This document shows, in pieces, positions 1 through 8,818 of a DNA stretch of 64,000 bases (within the stretch, counting starts at the first letter, position 1; each line of letters starts with the position of its first letter). The notes under the pieces were generated by a model, which was given only the letters and a program-made list of their open reading frames with translations, ran no database searches and was not told the origin of the DNA. The position numbers and the translations under genes are program-made. Source of the DNA: Jaenimonas drosophilae (lineage: Eukaryota > Euglenozoa > Kinetoplastea > Trypanosomatida > Trypanosomatidae); assembly GCA_030849065.1 (NCBI GenBank), contig JASAON010001638.1, forward strand, positions 1-64,000. Reading direction: 5' to 3'.

Positions 1-609
1 TTCAAGAAACATGAGTCGTTGAGTACGTGTGTGTGTGGGAGTAGGAGTGTTTCTTTTTTTTTTTTGTGTGTTTTATGTCGATGAGTAGTCGGACAAGAGG
101 GAAGTCGTGACTACGTACGATAGAACGGTGGTGATGTGTAGGGGCTTTGAGATACAAAGGATGGAAGAAAACTGTGTTGTTGAGTAGATGATGATGAAGA
201 GGGATGATGGTAGATGGATGGAGGACGAGGAAATGATGTGGGATTGCACTTTGGGTGTAGGACGTGGAGAAGTGAGGAGAATCTCGTTGTGCTTGACGAG
301 CTGAAAGCTGGCAGTACGCCATGCACATAGGCCGCACTCATACATTTTGTTTTGGAAGATAAAAGAGAAGTATGAGCATGTGTGGGTCATGAACGTCTCC
401 GTGTTGAGGGAAGAACGAGGATATGGCTGTCACGGAGTGGACCTACCAGCACCACAGTGTGCAGCGGTGTTTTGCTTCATGATAGTGAGCCTGGTGACGC
501 AGGCGTGGGTCGTGAAGGACGATCTGCAGCCTCCATCCAGCTTCATCAAGGTGGAGAAGAACCGACATGGAGCCGAGGTACATGACGGGACCAATGTGTG
601 TGTGCGTCT
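1..609. other. Non-coding spacer at window start
   Basis: Spacer downstream of the DHHC gene. It contains short GT runs and a T run near 53-65. I see no reading frame with coding character on either strand and no RNA gene. It is probably the 3' UTR of the DHHC transcript plus the intergenic region towards the next minus-strand gene outside the window. Confidence 0.5.
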
Positions 610-2829
610 TTAGTAGCACAACACCCCACCCGGTGGCTCTCCACGTGCAACGCGCCTCCGCTTCTCCTGCATGTAGTGGATGGTGGAGGTATCCAGGCGA
701 ATGAGGATGAGGTGAAACAGGAAGAGATGCAAAATGGGCCCAAGACCCAGTGCCATGAGCACGCATAGGATGAGCGGGGCGATGCGGAAGAAGAGGCTAA
801 AGTGGCTCAGCTGATGCCACCACTGGGCGAGCAGGACGAGGGATGCGACGAAGGTGACGAACATCCCGCTACTTGCGGAGGCCAGGTAGGTGATGAAGAG
901 GCGGTAGTTGTTCTTGCCAATGCAGGTATTAAGCCACTTACAGTGGTGGTCAAAGCCATCCACGCATCGGTTGCAGGCACGGCAGTGATAGGCCGTGTCT
1001 GGGGTACGACGGCTGCAGTAGACGCAGACGTCTCCGGTGTTGCTCTCATCCGTCACATTGCGGAAGCTGAGGATGAAGTAGGAGGTGAAGAGAAGGCCCA
1101 TGAGGACGACGACGAGAAGGGTGAAGATGATGCACTCAATGAGACTGCTCGTGCCGTAGTTCCCAACGTAGAGCTGAATGTAGGCCGGCAGGACCGAGCT
1201 GAAGTAGAGTATGGCGCCGACCACCTTCACCACCAAGGCAATCACCTGATAGTGATGCAGCGGGAGCTCAAAGGCATGACGTCGTGGGTGGTGGAGCTGC
1301 CAGCCATTCACGACGCTACGGTCCTGCAAGCAGCTAAAGAGGGGCTGCTTGTAGAGGGATTCGTCCACCTCTGTGGCGGTATCACCCGTGGCGGGGGAGA
1401 AGTCGTTGTCTTGCTCCTCCGTCCCGCGATGGCGCAGGTCGTTCTGATCTGCGTGGGAGTACTCACGATGCTGATGCGGCGGGCGGCTATCCTGCGGGTG
1501 ACTACGCGGATTGGCGGAGCCCAGCGGGTGGCTCTGGCTGCTGGCATCCACATCGACCATTTCTTCATCGGTGGTGCTGAGGAAGGGGTATTGCTGCAGC
1601 CGACGAAGCCCCTCACTCATCTCATCATCTTCATCACTAAAGTTGAGGTGGTTCTCTGCTGCTGCTGCTGCTGCTGCTGCAGGGGCAGCACCGTCAAGGT
1701 CCTCCTGCACCTCCACGACAGCAGATGCCGACCTTCGAGCCTGGCACACCTCCTCCAGCGGAGGCAGCGGGGCGAGGATGAGGGAGGTGGTTGTGGAGGG
1801 CGGCGGTAGCACCTCCACCGCCACTGCCGACGGCTCCGACAGCGGTCGTGCTACTGGGCGAAACGCATCTTCGTCTTCTTCACTTCCATCGCAGAAGATG
1901 GGACCCTCGGCCGCCTCGGTGGATGGGCCGATAGGCGGGGGTGGTGATGGAGCAGCAGCATCAGCTTCCTCTTGCTCTCCACATACACCAGCTACAGGTG
2001 CGGTTGTGGCAGGGGCAGAAGAAGCGGGCTGGTCTGGTGTTGTGGCGGCCACGGCGGAGGCGTGGCTGGAGCTTCGTGGTGTGGTTCCTGTCGCTTTACG
2101 CACGCTCTGAAGTGGGCTACCCGCCTCAGTGGCATACTCTGCCTGCCCAACCGTCTGAAGATGAAGAGGTAGCACCACAGGTAGAGGAGGCATACCGACA
2201 CTACTATTGTGTTGTTGTTGCTGTTGCTGCTCTTCCTCTTTCTTCCCCTCTGGCTGACCTTCCTCCTCCTCACACCACCTCGCCGTACTCCCGTCGTTAG
2301 CACTGCGCGGACGGTTGCTGCCGCTGTGGTGTTTGCGATGCTTCTTCTCCTTCCTTGCCTCTGATGGGTGTTGTGGCGCGGAGGCGGCGTGTTCTGCCAC
2401 CTCCCTCTCCCCATCGACGGCCCTCACCAACTCTGAGGCCGCACCCCCACTCCCGGCGAGGTCGCTGGATGATCGTCCACGCGAGTGACGGCGATGCTTC
2501 TTGTGTTTCTTGCGGGAGCTGCGTTTTCGGCTGGAGCGTCGTGCCCCCAACTCCTCATCCTCACCCTCGTGCAGAATACTTCCACTGCCGTTGGTGCTAC
2601 GCCCCTCCCCAACCTGCTGATTCTGGGGCTCTGACACTGTGATGGACTCCTTCACCACTGCCGCTGGCGTTTCCTCTGTAGTAGTTGTTGTGGGATGCAT
2701 GGCTATCTCCATCTCACCGACATCACCGCTGATGGGCGTTGTACCGGCGGTGGAGCTTCCTTCCATCGATTGTGCTGTCTTGGGGTGACCGGCAGGAGCG
2801 ATTGGCGTTGTGCCGCCAGACGCGTCCAT
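610..2829 (-). CDS. DHHC-type protein S-palmitoyltransferase with long N-terminal extension
   Basis: 739 aa, ATG start. The C-terminal third is a typical membrane palmitoyltransferase: two hydrophobic segments (about residues 525-550 and 560-590), then a Cys-rich domain with the pattern C-x2-C-x9-HC-x2-C-x4-DHHC-x5-C, then two more membrane segments to about residue 720. The DHHC tetrad is intact at about 627-630, so the enzyme should be active. Family knowledge: such proteins transfer palmitate from CoA to cysteines of membrane-associated proteins at the Golgi, plasma membrane or flagellum. The usual TTxE motif after the last membrane segment is only loosely present (DTSTIHY). The first 480 or so residues are low complexity, rich in Ser, His, Arg and Pro, with poly-Gln and a poly-Ala run encoded by a CTG/CAG repeat near 1656-1683. 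This extension is probably disordered and cytosolic. The substrate cannot be inferred. Confidence 0.93.
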   Translation of the reverse strand: MDASGGTTPIAPAGHPKTAQSMEGSSTAGTTPISGDVGEMEIAMHPTTTTTEETPAAVVKESITVSEPQNQQVGEGRSTNGSGSILHEGEDEELGARRSSRKRSSRKKHKKHRRHSRGRSSSDLAGSGGAASELVRAVDGEREVAEHAASAPQHPSEARKEKKHRKHHSGSNRPRSANDGSTARWCEEEEGQPEGKKEEEQQQQQQHNSSVGMPPLPVVLPLHLQTVGQAEYATEAGSPLQSVRKATGTTPRSSSHASAVAATTPDQPASSAPATTAPVAGVCGEQEEADAAAPSPPPPIGPSTEAAEGPIFCDGSEEDEDAFRPVARPLSEPSAVAVEVLPPPSTTTSLILAPLPPLEEVCQARRSASAVVEVQEDLDGAAPAAAAAAAAENHLNFSDEDDEMSEGLRRLQQYPFLSTTDEEMVDVDASSQSHPLGSANPRSHPQDSRPPHQHREYSHADQNDLRHRGTEEQDNDFSPATGDTATEVDESLYKQPLFSCLQDRSVVNGWQLHHPRRHAFELPLHHYQVIALVVKVVGAILYFSSVLPAYIQLYVGNYGTSSLIECIIFTLLVVVLMGLLFTSYFILSFRNVTDESNTGDVCVYCSRRTPDTAYHCRACNRCVDGFDHHCKWLNTCIGKNNYRLFITYLASASSGMFVTFVASLVLLAQWWHQLSHFSLFFRIAPLILCVLMALGLGPILHLFLFHLILIRLDTSTIHYMQEKRRRVARGEPPGGVLCY
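1654..1684. repeat. CTG/CAG trinucleotide repeat coding poly-Ala
   Basis: A run of about nine CTG units on the plus strand, read on the minus strand as GCA codons, gives the poly-alanine stretch in the disordered N-terminal part of the DHHC protein. It is likely to vary in length by slippage. Confidence 0.8.
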
Positions 2830-4330
2830 CCCTGGTGGTGGTGTTGGCAGGCTGAGACGGCTACTTCTTCACACTGATTATTGTTCTTGATGATGATGAT
2901 GATGGGACTGCCACGGGAGAAACAACACGAGAGAGGAAGTGGGTGCCTCTTTCTATGTACGTGGAGAGGAGATAGTAGTCCTCTCTTGTTGTTGCGATCT
3001 CTACAGATCTGCGCACAATCAGGGGAATTGGACAATAAAACACTTGCGGCAGACACACAAACAATAGAAACCACCAACCAAACACGTAAATGGGGTGAGC
3101 GGGGGGGGGGATGAGATGCCCGTACCACCTGAGACGTGTGTGTGGTGGAGGGAGGAGACGAGGCAGCTCACCGAGCAACGCCGCGTGGAGGGCCTACGTG
3201 TCTATGGATGTTGTGGATGGGCGAGGAAAGTGATGAATGAATAAACCTCGCAAAACACACACCTCCAAAACAAAACAGATGAGAGGAATGAAGATGGTTG
3301 ATGTATCTTCAGCAGGGAAGCACAATTGTGTAACCTGGACACCTCCACACGCAGACATCGTGTGTGTGTGTGTGTACGAGGCAGATGACGCAATCAGCAC
3401 CACCTCAGATTTTTTTTTTGCATCTCAAGCGCCCAATACAACGACCGTTTATGGCCAATGATTATGTCAGTGGAGGTGGATTATGTTTGTTGATGAGGAT
3501 GATGATGAGGTGGAGGTATGCGCACGTGTGTGTGTCGGTCCATCCAGTGATCCAAGGTGGTGAAGAGGGGGTTGGCACAGAGCGAATCTCGGCTCCAACA
3601 ACATCGTCTGCTGTCTTTGGCGGCCCCCTCACCCCTCATCGATCACTCACACAGAAACACACTCAGGGGTTGTCCTTCCCCCATCTCCCATCAATCAGCA
3701 ACCAACTCTCCGACGATCATCTTCGTGGCTTTTTTATACCCTTGGAAAAACAGAAACTCCCGCCAATGCCATCAACAGATTGGGGAAGGACAATGAAACT
3801 GCGTGTGTGAGGGTACAGGTGTCCTGTGTAGAGCCCGTGTGCGCACAAGTTGGCTACGGTCAGACGCCACTCCACACACCACACATACTCACCAAACACA
3901 CGCAGCTCATGTAGAGTGTACGAGAGAGAGAGAGAGATGAAGTGTGTGTGTTGTGAGACACACAAACACACAAGGGGGGGGGGGGCGGGGAACGTGAGGA
4001 TGCTGCATGAAGGAAGAGTGGAGCGCATCATGAACGTCTTGGATCACTCATCACCACCCAACCTCGCACACAGCGTCAGACGACCAACGCACAGCTGCCC
4101 CTCCCTCTCCATCCCCCAACTGCACACTCTCTTCTCTCTCCCTCTCCTCCGTACCACGTGTGTATGTGTATGTGTGAGTGGCTTCGTGCTGCATGGGAGT
4201 GCCTCACATGGCCATCACCCGTCTCACACAACACACCCCGTACGCATTGCTGAAGAGGAGAGAAAGAGGCAGAAACAATGATGAAGACGACGGTATGGCT
4301 GGTTGGACCCCCCCATCTCATCTCACACGT
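2830..4330. other. Non-coding spacer between Sec61 alpha and DHHC genes
   Basis: About 1.5 kb without a credible gene. It holds GT runs (near 3361-3374), a GA run at 3922-3937 that reads as a pyrimidine tract on the coding strand, and a G11-like run near 3976. These are the expected ingredients of a 3' UTR, a trans-splice/polyadenylation region and a 5' UTR. The reading frames present are low complexity and rich in Cys, His and Thr, caused by the GT/CA runs. Confidence 0.55.
3922..3937 (-). promoter_or_regulatory. Candidate pyrimidine tract for trans-splicing (DHHC mRNA)
   Basis: The (GA)n run on the plus strand is a CT tract on the transcribed strand. It is about 1.1 kb upstream of the DHHC start, so its use as the splice signal is uncertain. 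It would imply a long 5' UTR. Confidence 0.25.
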
Positions 4331-5809
4331 TTATGCCGTCTTGGGCTTGAGGAAGTTGTAGCCCAGCGACTGGCCCTCCTGGCGCAGGATCTCATAGTAC
4401 TGGTTGATCATGGTGACTGAGAGGAGAATACCGGTGCCACTTCCAATCGCACCGAGGAAGTCGGCGACGATGGTGAGAGCGCCGACACAGAGCCCACCGA
4501 AGCTGGCCGCCACAGGGATGTACTTATCCAGTAGGCGTGCCATATCCTCCTCGCTCTCACGGGCCTGCACGAGCCAGCGACCTTGCTGCACCAGCTGCTT
4601 CGCCACATCACGTGGGGCGGTGTGGGAGATGCCAATCCACAGGCGTGAGAAGATGGCGCAGCTTGTCAGGACAAAGACGACGTAGAAGAGCGAGTGAATG
4701 GGGTCGGTGAGGAGGTCCACGAAGGTCGCGGGCGGGGTGAGGTAGTAGGCCAGACCGCCAACGGGGTAGAGCTGGCCTGCGGCGCCACTGTGGAAGGCAC
4801 GTTCCTCCCAACGTCCGAGGAGGTTGATGATGAAGTTGCGGTTTCCGAAGCGGCGTGAAAGGATTTGCGAGAAGAAGCTAATGTTTGACACGACGCTGGT
4901 CTGCAAAATGATGGGCATGTTGCTGGTGTAGAAGAGCTTAATCATGTAGGGCTGGCGGTCGGCACCGTAGAACTTGCTCTTCGTCATGAGGGGCACGCGG
5001 AATCCCTGGAGGAAGACCACAACCACAAAGACGAGGAGGGTGGCGGTGACGTTGGAGAGGTTGGGCAGCTGCGGGCGGTAGAGCGCCTCACGCAGGGCGC
5101 GAACCTTGTCGGAGCGTGAGACGAGGAGGTGGAAGAAGGCAATGACGGAGCCCTCAAATTCTGCACCACGTCCTGTGTTGATGGTGGATGGTGAGAAGCA
5201 CTTCCAAATGATGGTGTCGCAGACATTGGTGGCAATGATGAGAGAGGTGCCGCTGCCAATGCCCCAACCCTTCTGCAGGAGCTCGTCAAGGAGGATGCAA
5301 ATGAGTGTGCTGGCAACGAGCTGAGAGACAATCATCAAGCACACGAGGTAGCCCATCTGAGATGGATCCCCGTACATGCCCGAGGAAACGTAGGCCAGTG
5401 CCTCCACCGCGGTGATGATGATGGCAGAGATCTTCTGAAGACCTTCAAAGGCGGCGCGCTCCTCGCGGTTGTTGGGGTCGTACCGAATGAAGCGGATGCC
5501 AGAGAGAAGCTCTAGGATCAGCGAGGCGGTGACGATGGGTGAGATGCCAAGCTCCATCAACGTTCCTTTGCTGCTCGCGAGTACCACACGCATCCAGTAG
5601 AGCGGGTCGCTGGAGTTGCCGGGACGCGCACCAAAGACGGGCACCTGGCTGAAGACGAGGAAGATGAAGAGCGCCACAGCCGTCCATAGAATGCGCTCCT
5701 TGATGTCGGGAACACGTGTGGGCTTGGCAATTTCTGGGAGCAGCGCGTACACGGGTCGCAGAGCCATCACCCAGTTCTGGCTCTGCTGCTGGCGCTGACG
5801 TACCTGCAT
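4331..5809 (-). CDS. SEC61A: Sec61 alpha subunit, ER protein translocation channel
   Basis: 492 aa from the ATG at 5809. The frame is open further upstream, but the next candidate start is GTG, so I prefer the ATG. The protein has the SecY/Sec61 signature regions: a conserved N-terminal helix (LPEIAKP, then WTAVALFIFLV), the plug region (YWMRVVLASSKGTLMELGISP) and about ten membrane segments in total, ending in NFLKPKTA. Length fits the family (about 475-480 aa), with roughly 10-15 extra Gln/Arg-rich residues at the N-terminus. A second in-frame Met at residue 15 (MALRPVYALLPE) could instead be the true start. Known role: it forms the pore of the ER translocon with the beta and gamma subunits, handling co-translational secretion and membrane insertion. 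Confidence 0.96.
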   Translation of the reverse strand: MQVRQRQQQSQNWVMALRPVYALLPEIAKPTRVPDIKERILWTAVALFIFLVFSQVPVFGARPGNSSDPLYWMRVVLASSKGTLMELGISPIVTASLILELLSGIRFIRYDPNNREERAAFEGLQKISAIIITAVEALAYVSSGMYGDPSQMGYLVCLMIVSQLVASTLICILLDELLQKGWGIGSGTSLIIATNVCDTIIWKCFSPSTINTGRGAEFEGSVIAFFHLLVSRSDKVRALREALYRPQLPNLSNVTATLLVFVVVVFLQGFRVPLMTKSKFYGADRQPYMIKLFYTSNMPIILQTSVVSNISFFSQILSRRFGNRNFIINLLGRWEERAFHSGAAGQLYPVGGLAYYLTPPATFVDLLTDPIHSLFYVVFVLTSCAIFSRLWIGISHTAPRDVAKQLVQQGRWLVQARESEEDMARLLDKYIPVAASFGGLCVGALTIVADFLGAIGSGTGILLSVTMINQYYEILRQEGQSLGYNFLKPKTA

Positions 5810-6844
5810 CTTCACGGTGTGTGTTTGTGTGGTGGTTAATGAAGGGGAGAGATTGTGTGGGTTTACCTAGTTCTTGGGATGTTTGTTTGTTTGTTGTTGT
5901 TGGTGGTAGATGGTTATCAACACCGGAGCACACGAAGGACAAAGCAATCACGTCTTTCTTCTTCTGTCTTGTCTTCCGGTGAAGAGGGGGGTGCCAATCT
6001 ACTGTCTAAGTAGTAGGATGGAGGATATGTGTGGGAACTACAAACGTATATATACATACGTGAAAATAAAATATATAACCAAGAAGAGTACATGAGTGAT
6101 GTGTGTGTGTGTGTGTATGAGTGGGCATGTGTAGGACAGCAACATGTGTGCTTGAAGCACAACAGCGGTGAATGAGGAGGATGATGGAGGTACGAAGAAA
6201 AAGAAGAAGTGTGTGCTACCAGCCTGTGTGGCTTGATGAGGGGGGGAGCGCGTTTGGCTGAGGTCTGCTGTCTTCGCAGGAATAGGCAGAGATGATTCTG
6301 TGTGGATGAAACGTACTGCGAGGGGAGCATTGGTGGGCGATGGGCACGAATGTTGCTCGAACACACACACGATGCGCGACGGATTGGAAGAGGGTGATGA
6401 GGGGGGGGGGGCAAGTGATCGCTGTTTGGAGGTGGTGCAGGCGTGCCCTTCACCCATGTCATGAAAATGAAAAAAAAACATACAAGAAAAAAAAGAGCTG
6501 CCGTCGGTGTGTGTTGATTGCACCTCATCTCTACGTGGCGCACGCTGCACCACCACCACCACACGTTTGGCATCACGCCGCCAACAAAGGGTGGCTCTTG
6601 ACACACAACCATGCTCCCCGCGCGTTTCGTCCTCCTCGCATACCCTCCAGACGTCTTGAAAGAAGAAGAAGAAGAAGAACATAAAAGAACGTACATCTGT
6701 GAATGCCACCTCCACGCCACGGTCGGCGGAGGAGATGGGCTTTTTTGTGTGTGGAGAAAAATGAAGAAGGGGTGCGGAGGATGGGCGTACAACCACACAT
6801 GGCATACGTGGGTATGTGTGTGCGTGTGTGTGTGTGTGTTGGGC
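5810..6844. other. Non-coding spacer between RRM protein and Sec61 alpha
   Basis: About 1 kb with GT microsatellites (6098-6116 and 6815-6839), A-rich and G-rich runs and no credible gene. Long frames on the minus strand here are rich in His, Thr, Pro and Ser from CA repeats and lack any recognisable domain. This is probably UTR and intergenic sequence. Confidence 0.5.
6098..6116. repeat. (GT)n microsatellite
   Basis: Uninterrupted GT dinucleotide run in the spacer upstream of Sec61 alpha. Similar runs occur in most spacers of this window. Confidence 0.8.
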
Positions 6845-8818
6845 CTACATCTCCTCCGAGCTGGATATGGCTCTAGATGCATTGCTGCTCGACACCAGCC
6901 CCACCCCCTGTGCGCCGCCGCCACCAACCGTGGCAGATGATGTGGCTGCCGCCCAACACTGAGAAGACGACGATCCGCACACCTGCGGATGGCGCAGCTC
7001 AGTATCGGCGAAACTGATATCGAACACCTCCAACAGACGTGGGTGCCGCATCAGCGACTCCATGCACCGCAGGGCGATGTTGTGGGTGGAAAACATGACG
7101 AAGCAACCGCCGGATTGTGGCGGGTCCTGAAACAGCCGAAACCCCACAAATTCGTTGGGGAAGCGCTGCTGGAAGAAGGTTGGCTGCACCACGTGAGATA
7201 TAACGTCGATGTCGCTCATGTGCGGGCCCAGGCCAAACTCATCACCGAGGTGGCTGGAGAAGGAGGGGAAGCTCTCAGCACGAGTTGGGGCATCGCCAAC
7301 GTGGCGCGTGTACCGCTGACGGAGCAACAAGGTGCGTCTGCCCCCAAGGTTGGTGGTATCCAGGACAACGCCATCCATCGCTATCTCCGCACCGCCACAG
7401 CTCAACTGGCGTGGGACGGTGAGGGGGGAGCCGCCGTGAAGCGGCTCGATGCCCAACATGGGGCTGTGCAGGCTGGTGGCCTCCATCGTGGTGGTTGTGG
7501 TGGGCATCTTCATCATCATGGCAGAGTCGGGTGTGTGTGCGGTGTGGCTGTAGCTGGTTTGGTACACCGTGGAGGAGGAAGATGGTAGCTGGGACGGGTC
7601 CATCCATCCTCCAGTTGCTCCTGTTGTGGTTGTGGTGGCCGTGGCTGAATACATGGGTGCCATGGTCTGGCTCTCTGCGTGAATGATAAAATCCCCTGTA
7701 TGTGTGATGGGAGATGATGTGGTGGTGGCGGGCTGCCCGACCGTCGTGGGGCGGTAGGTGGGCGTCCCTCTCGACCAGGTCGTGATGAGCGGCTGTGCGT
7801 TGCGCAACACCGGAAACCGAGCAAAATACCGCAGGTTGGGCATCAACAGACGCAGATACACCTGCTCATCCTTGTAGGGCAGCGGGAGCTTCTCCAAGAA
7901 TAGCTCGTGGAGCTGCTGTAAGGTGGCGGCGTCGGCCAAATCTTCGGGGCCACCGCCGCCCGATGGTGTGGGTGGCCTGCCGCCATCCATCGATGCCAAA
8001 TCCACGTACCAGTGTGGCACAAAGCCACTCTGTGATGGGTCGGAGCTCGCGCAGGCGTGCTGAACGAGGTGGTAGAGCGTTCCAACGGTATGGAACCACC
8101 GCAGTGCGTCGCGTGCCGCCGCCACGGATTCGTACTCAGCGAAGCCAATGTCCACGTGGCGGAGTGAGCGCTTCACACGCAGGCTCGTAAGGCCGGCGTG
8201 TGGCACAAAAGGTGCGAGCTGGTGAGAATTCTGAATGTGTGTGGAGAGGTTGCTGATGTAGATGGTGGCCGAGGAGGTGATGGGGCTGGAGATGGAGATG
8301 GTTGAGTTGACGTGGTGAAAATCGCCACTGCCGCTGCCGCTGTGGGCGAGATGAAGTGGGGTGGCGGTGGCGGGGCGCGCGAGGCTCTCACGACTGCTAC
8401 AGCTTGGCAAGGTGCCGCCTTGGTGGGCTAAGGAAGAGGAGGCGTACATACATCCACTGCCTACCTGTGGCAGCGTGTGCGGAGCGTATGAAATAAGCGC
8501 TGATTGTTGTTGTTGTTGCTGATGATGATGTAGTGGTGGCGGCGGCACTTGTGTTTGTAGCTCTGTAGAGGTGGGAATGGATATTTGGATAGGGCTACGA
8601 CGAATGGGCTGCGAAGCGGTTGGGTGTGCCGCGCGATCTGCTTCCACGTGGATGGCCACGGGGAGGTGATGGCGGTGCTGTGGTGGCATGCCGCTGTAGC
8701 TTGGCGGACTGCCGCGGTTGGTGGCGGAAGCATCGGTTGTGGTTGGATAGTTCTCTCCACGTCCGCCAACGCCGCGAGAGCCACGCGCGCTTCGAATGTG
8801 CGAGCCCCGTGGGTACAT
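6845..8818 (-). CDS. RRM-type RNA-binding protein
   Basis: 657 aa, ATG start. Two RRM-like regions can be seen. The first, about residues 180-260, has an RNP2-like strand (TIYISNL), a helix, an RNP1-like strand (HVDIGFAEY) and the helix AAARDALRWF. The second, about 543-612, has FVGFRLFQ, an RNP1-like GGCFVMF, a helix (IALRCMESLMRHP) and a last strand. The rest is low complexity: an Arg/Gly- and His-rich N-terminus, a poly-Gln run near residue 100 and a Thr-rich central linker. Family knowledge: with little transcriptional control, kinetoplastids regulate mRNA stability and translation through many such proteins. A role as a post-transcriptional regulator is likely, but the target is unknown. 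Both RRMs are divergent, so binding specificity cannot be guessed. Confidence 0.82.
   Translation of the reverse strand: MYPRGSHIRSARGSRGVGGRGENYPTTTDASATNRGSPPSYSGMPPQHRHHLPVAIHVEADRAAHPTASQPIRRSPIQISIPTSTELQTQVPPPPLHHHQQQQQQSALISYAPHTLPQVGSGCMYASSSLAHQGGTLPSCSSRESLARPATATPLHLAHSGSGSGDFHHVNSTISISSPITSSATIYISNLSTHIQNSHQLAPFVPHAGLTSLRVKRSLRHVDIGFAEYESVAAARDALRWFHTVGTLYHLVQHACASSDPSQSGFVPHWYVDLASMDGGRPPTPSGGGGPEDLADAATLQQLHELFLEKLPLPYKDEQVYLRLLMPNLRYFARFPVLRNAQPLITTWSRGTPTYRPTTVGQPATTTSSPITHTGDFIIHAESQTMAPMYSATATTTTTGATGGWMDPSQLPSSSSTVYQTSYSHTAHTPDSAMMMKMPTTTTTMEATSLHSPMLGIEPLHGGSPLTVPRQLSCGGAEIAMDGVVLDTTNLGGRRTLLLRQRYTRHVGDAPTRAESFPSFSSHLGDEFGLGPHMSDIDVISHVVQPTFFQQRFPNEFVGFRLFQDPPQSGGCFVMFSTHNIALRCMESLMRHPRLLEVFDISFADTELRHPQVCGSSSSQCWAAATSSATVGGGGAQGVGLVSSSNASRAISSSEEM

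Noticed and set aside
5795..5810. CAGGTACGT, a good-looking 5' splice donor next to the Sec61 start
   Set aside because: The frame runs on without interruption into conserved Sec61 sequence, so no intron is needed; cis-introns are very rare in kinetoplastids.
5917..6927. Minus-strand frames of 255-336 codons between Sec61 and the RRM gene
   Set aside because: Composition is His, Thr, Ser, Pro and Cys from CA repeats, and the frames overlap each other and the end of the RRM gene. No domain.
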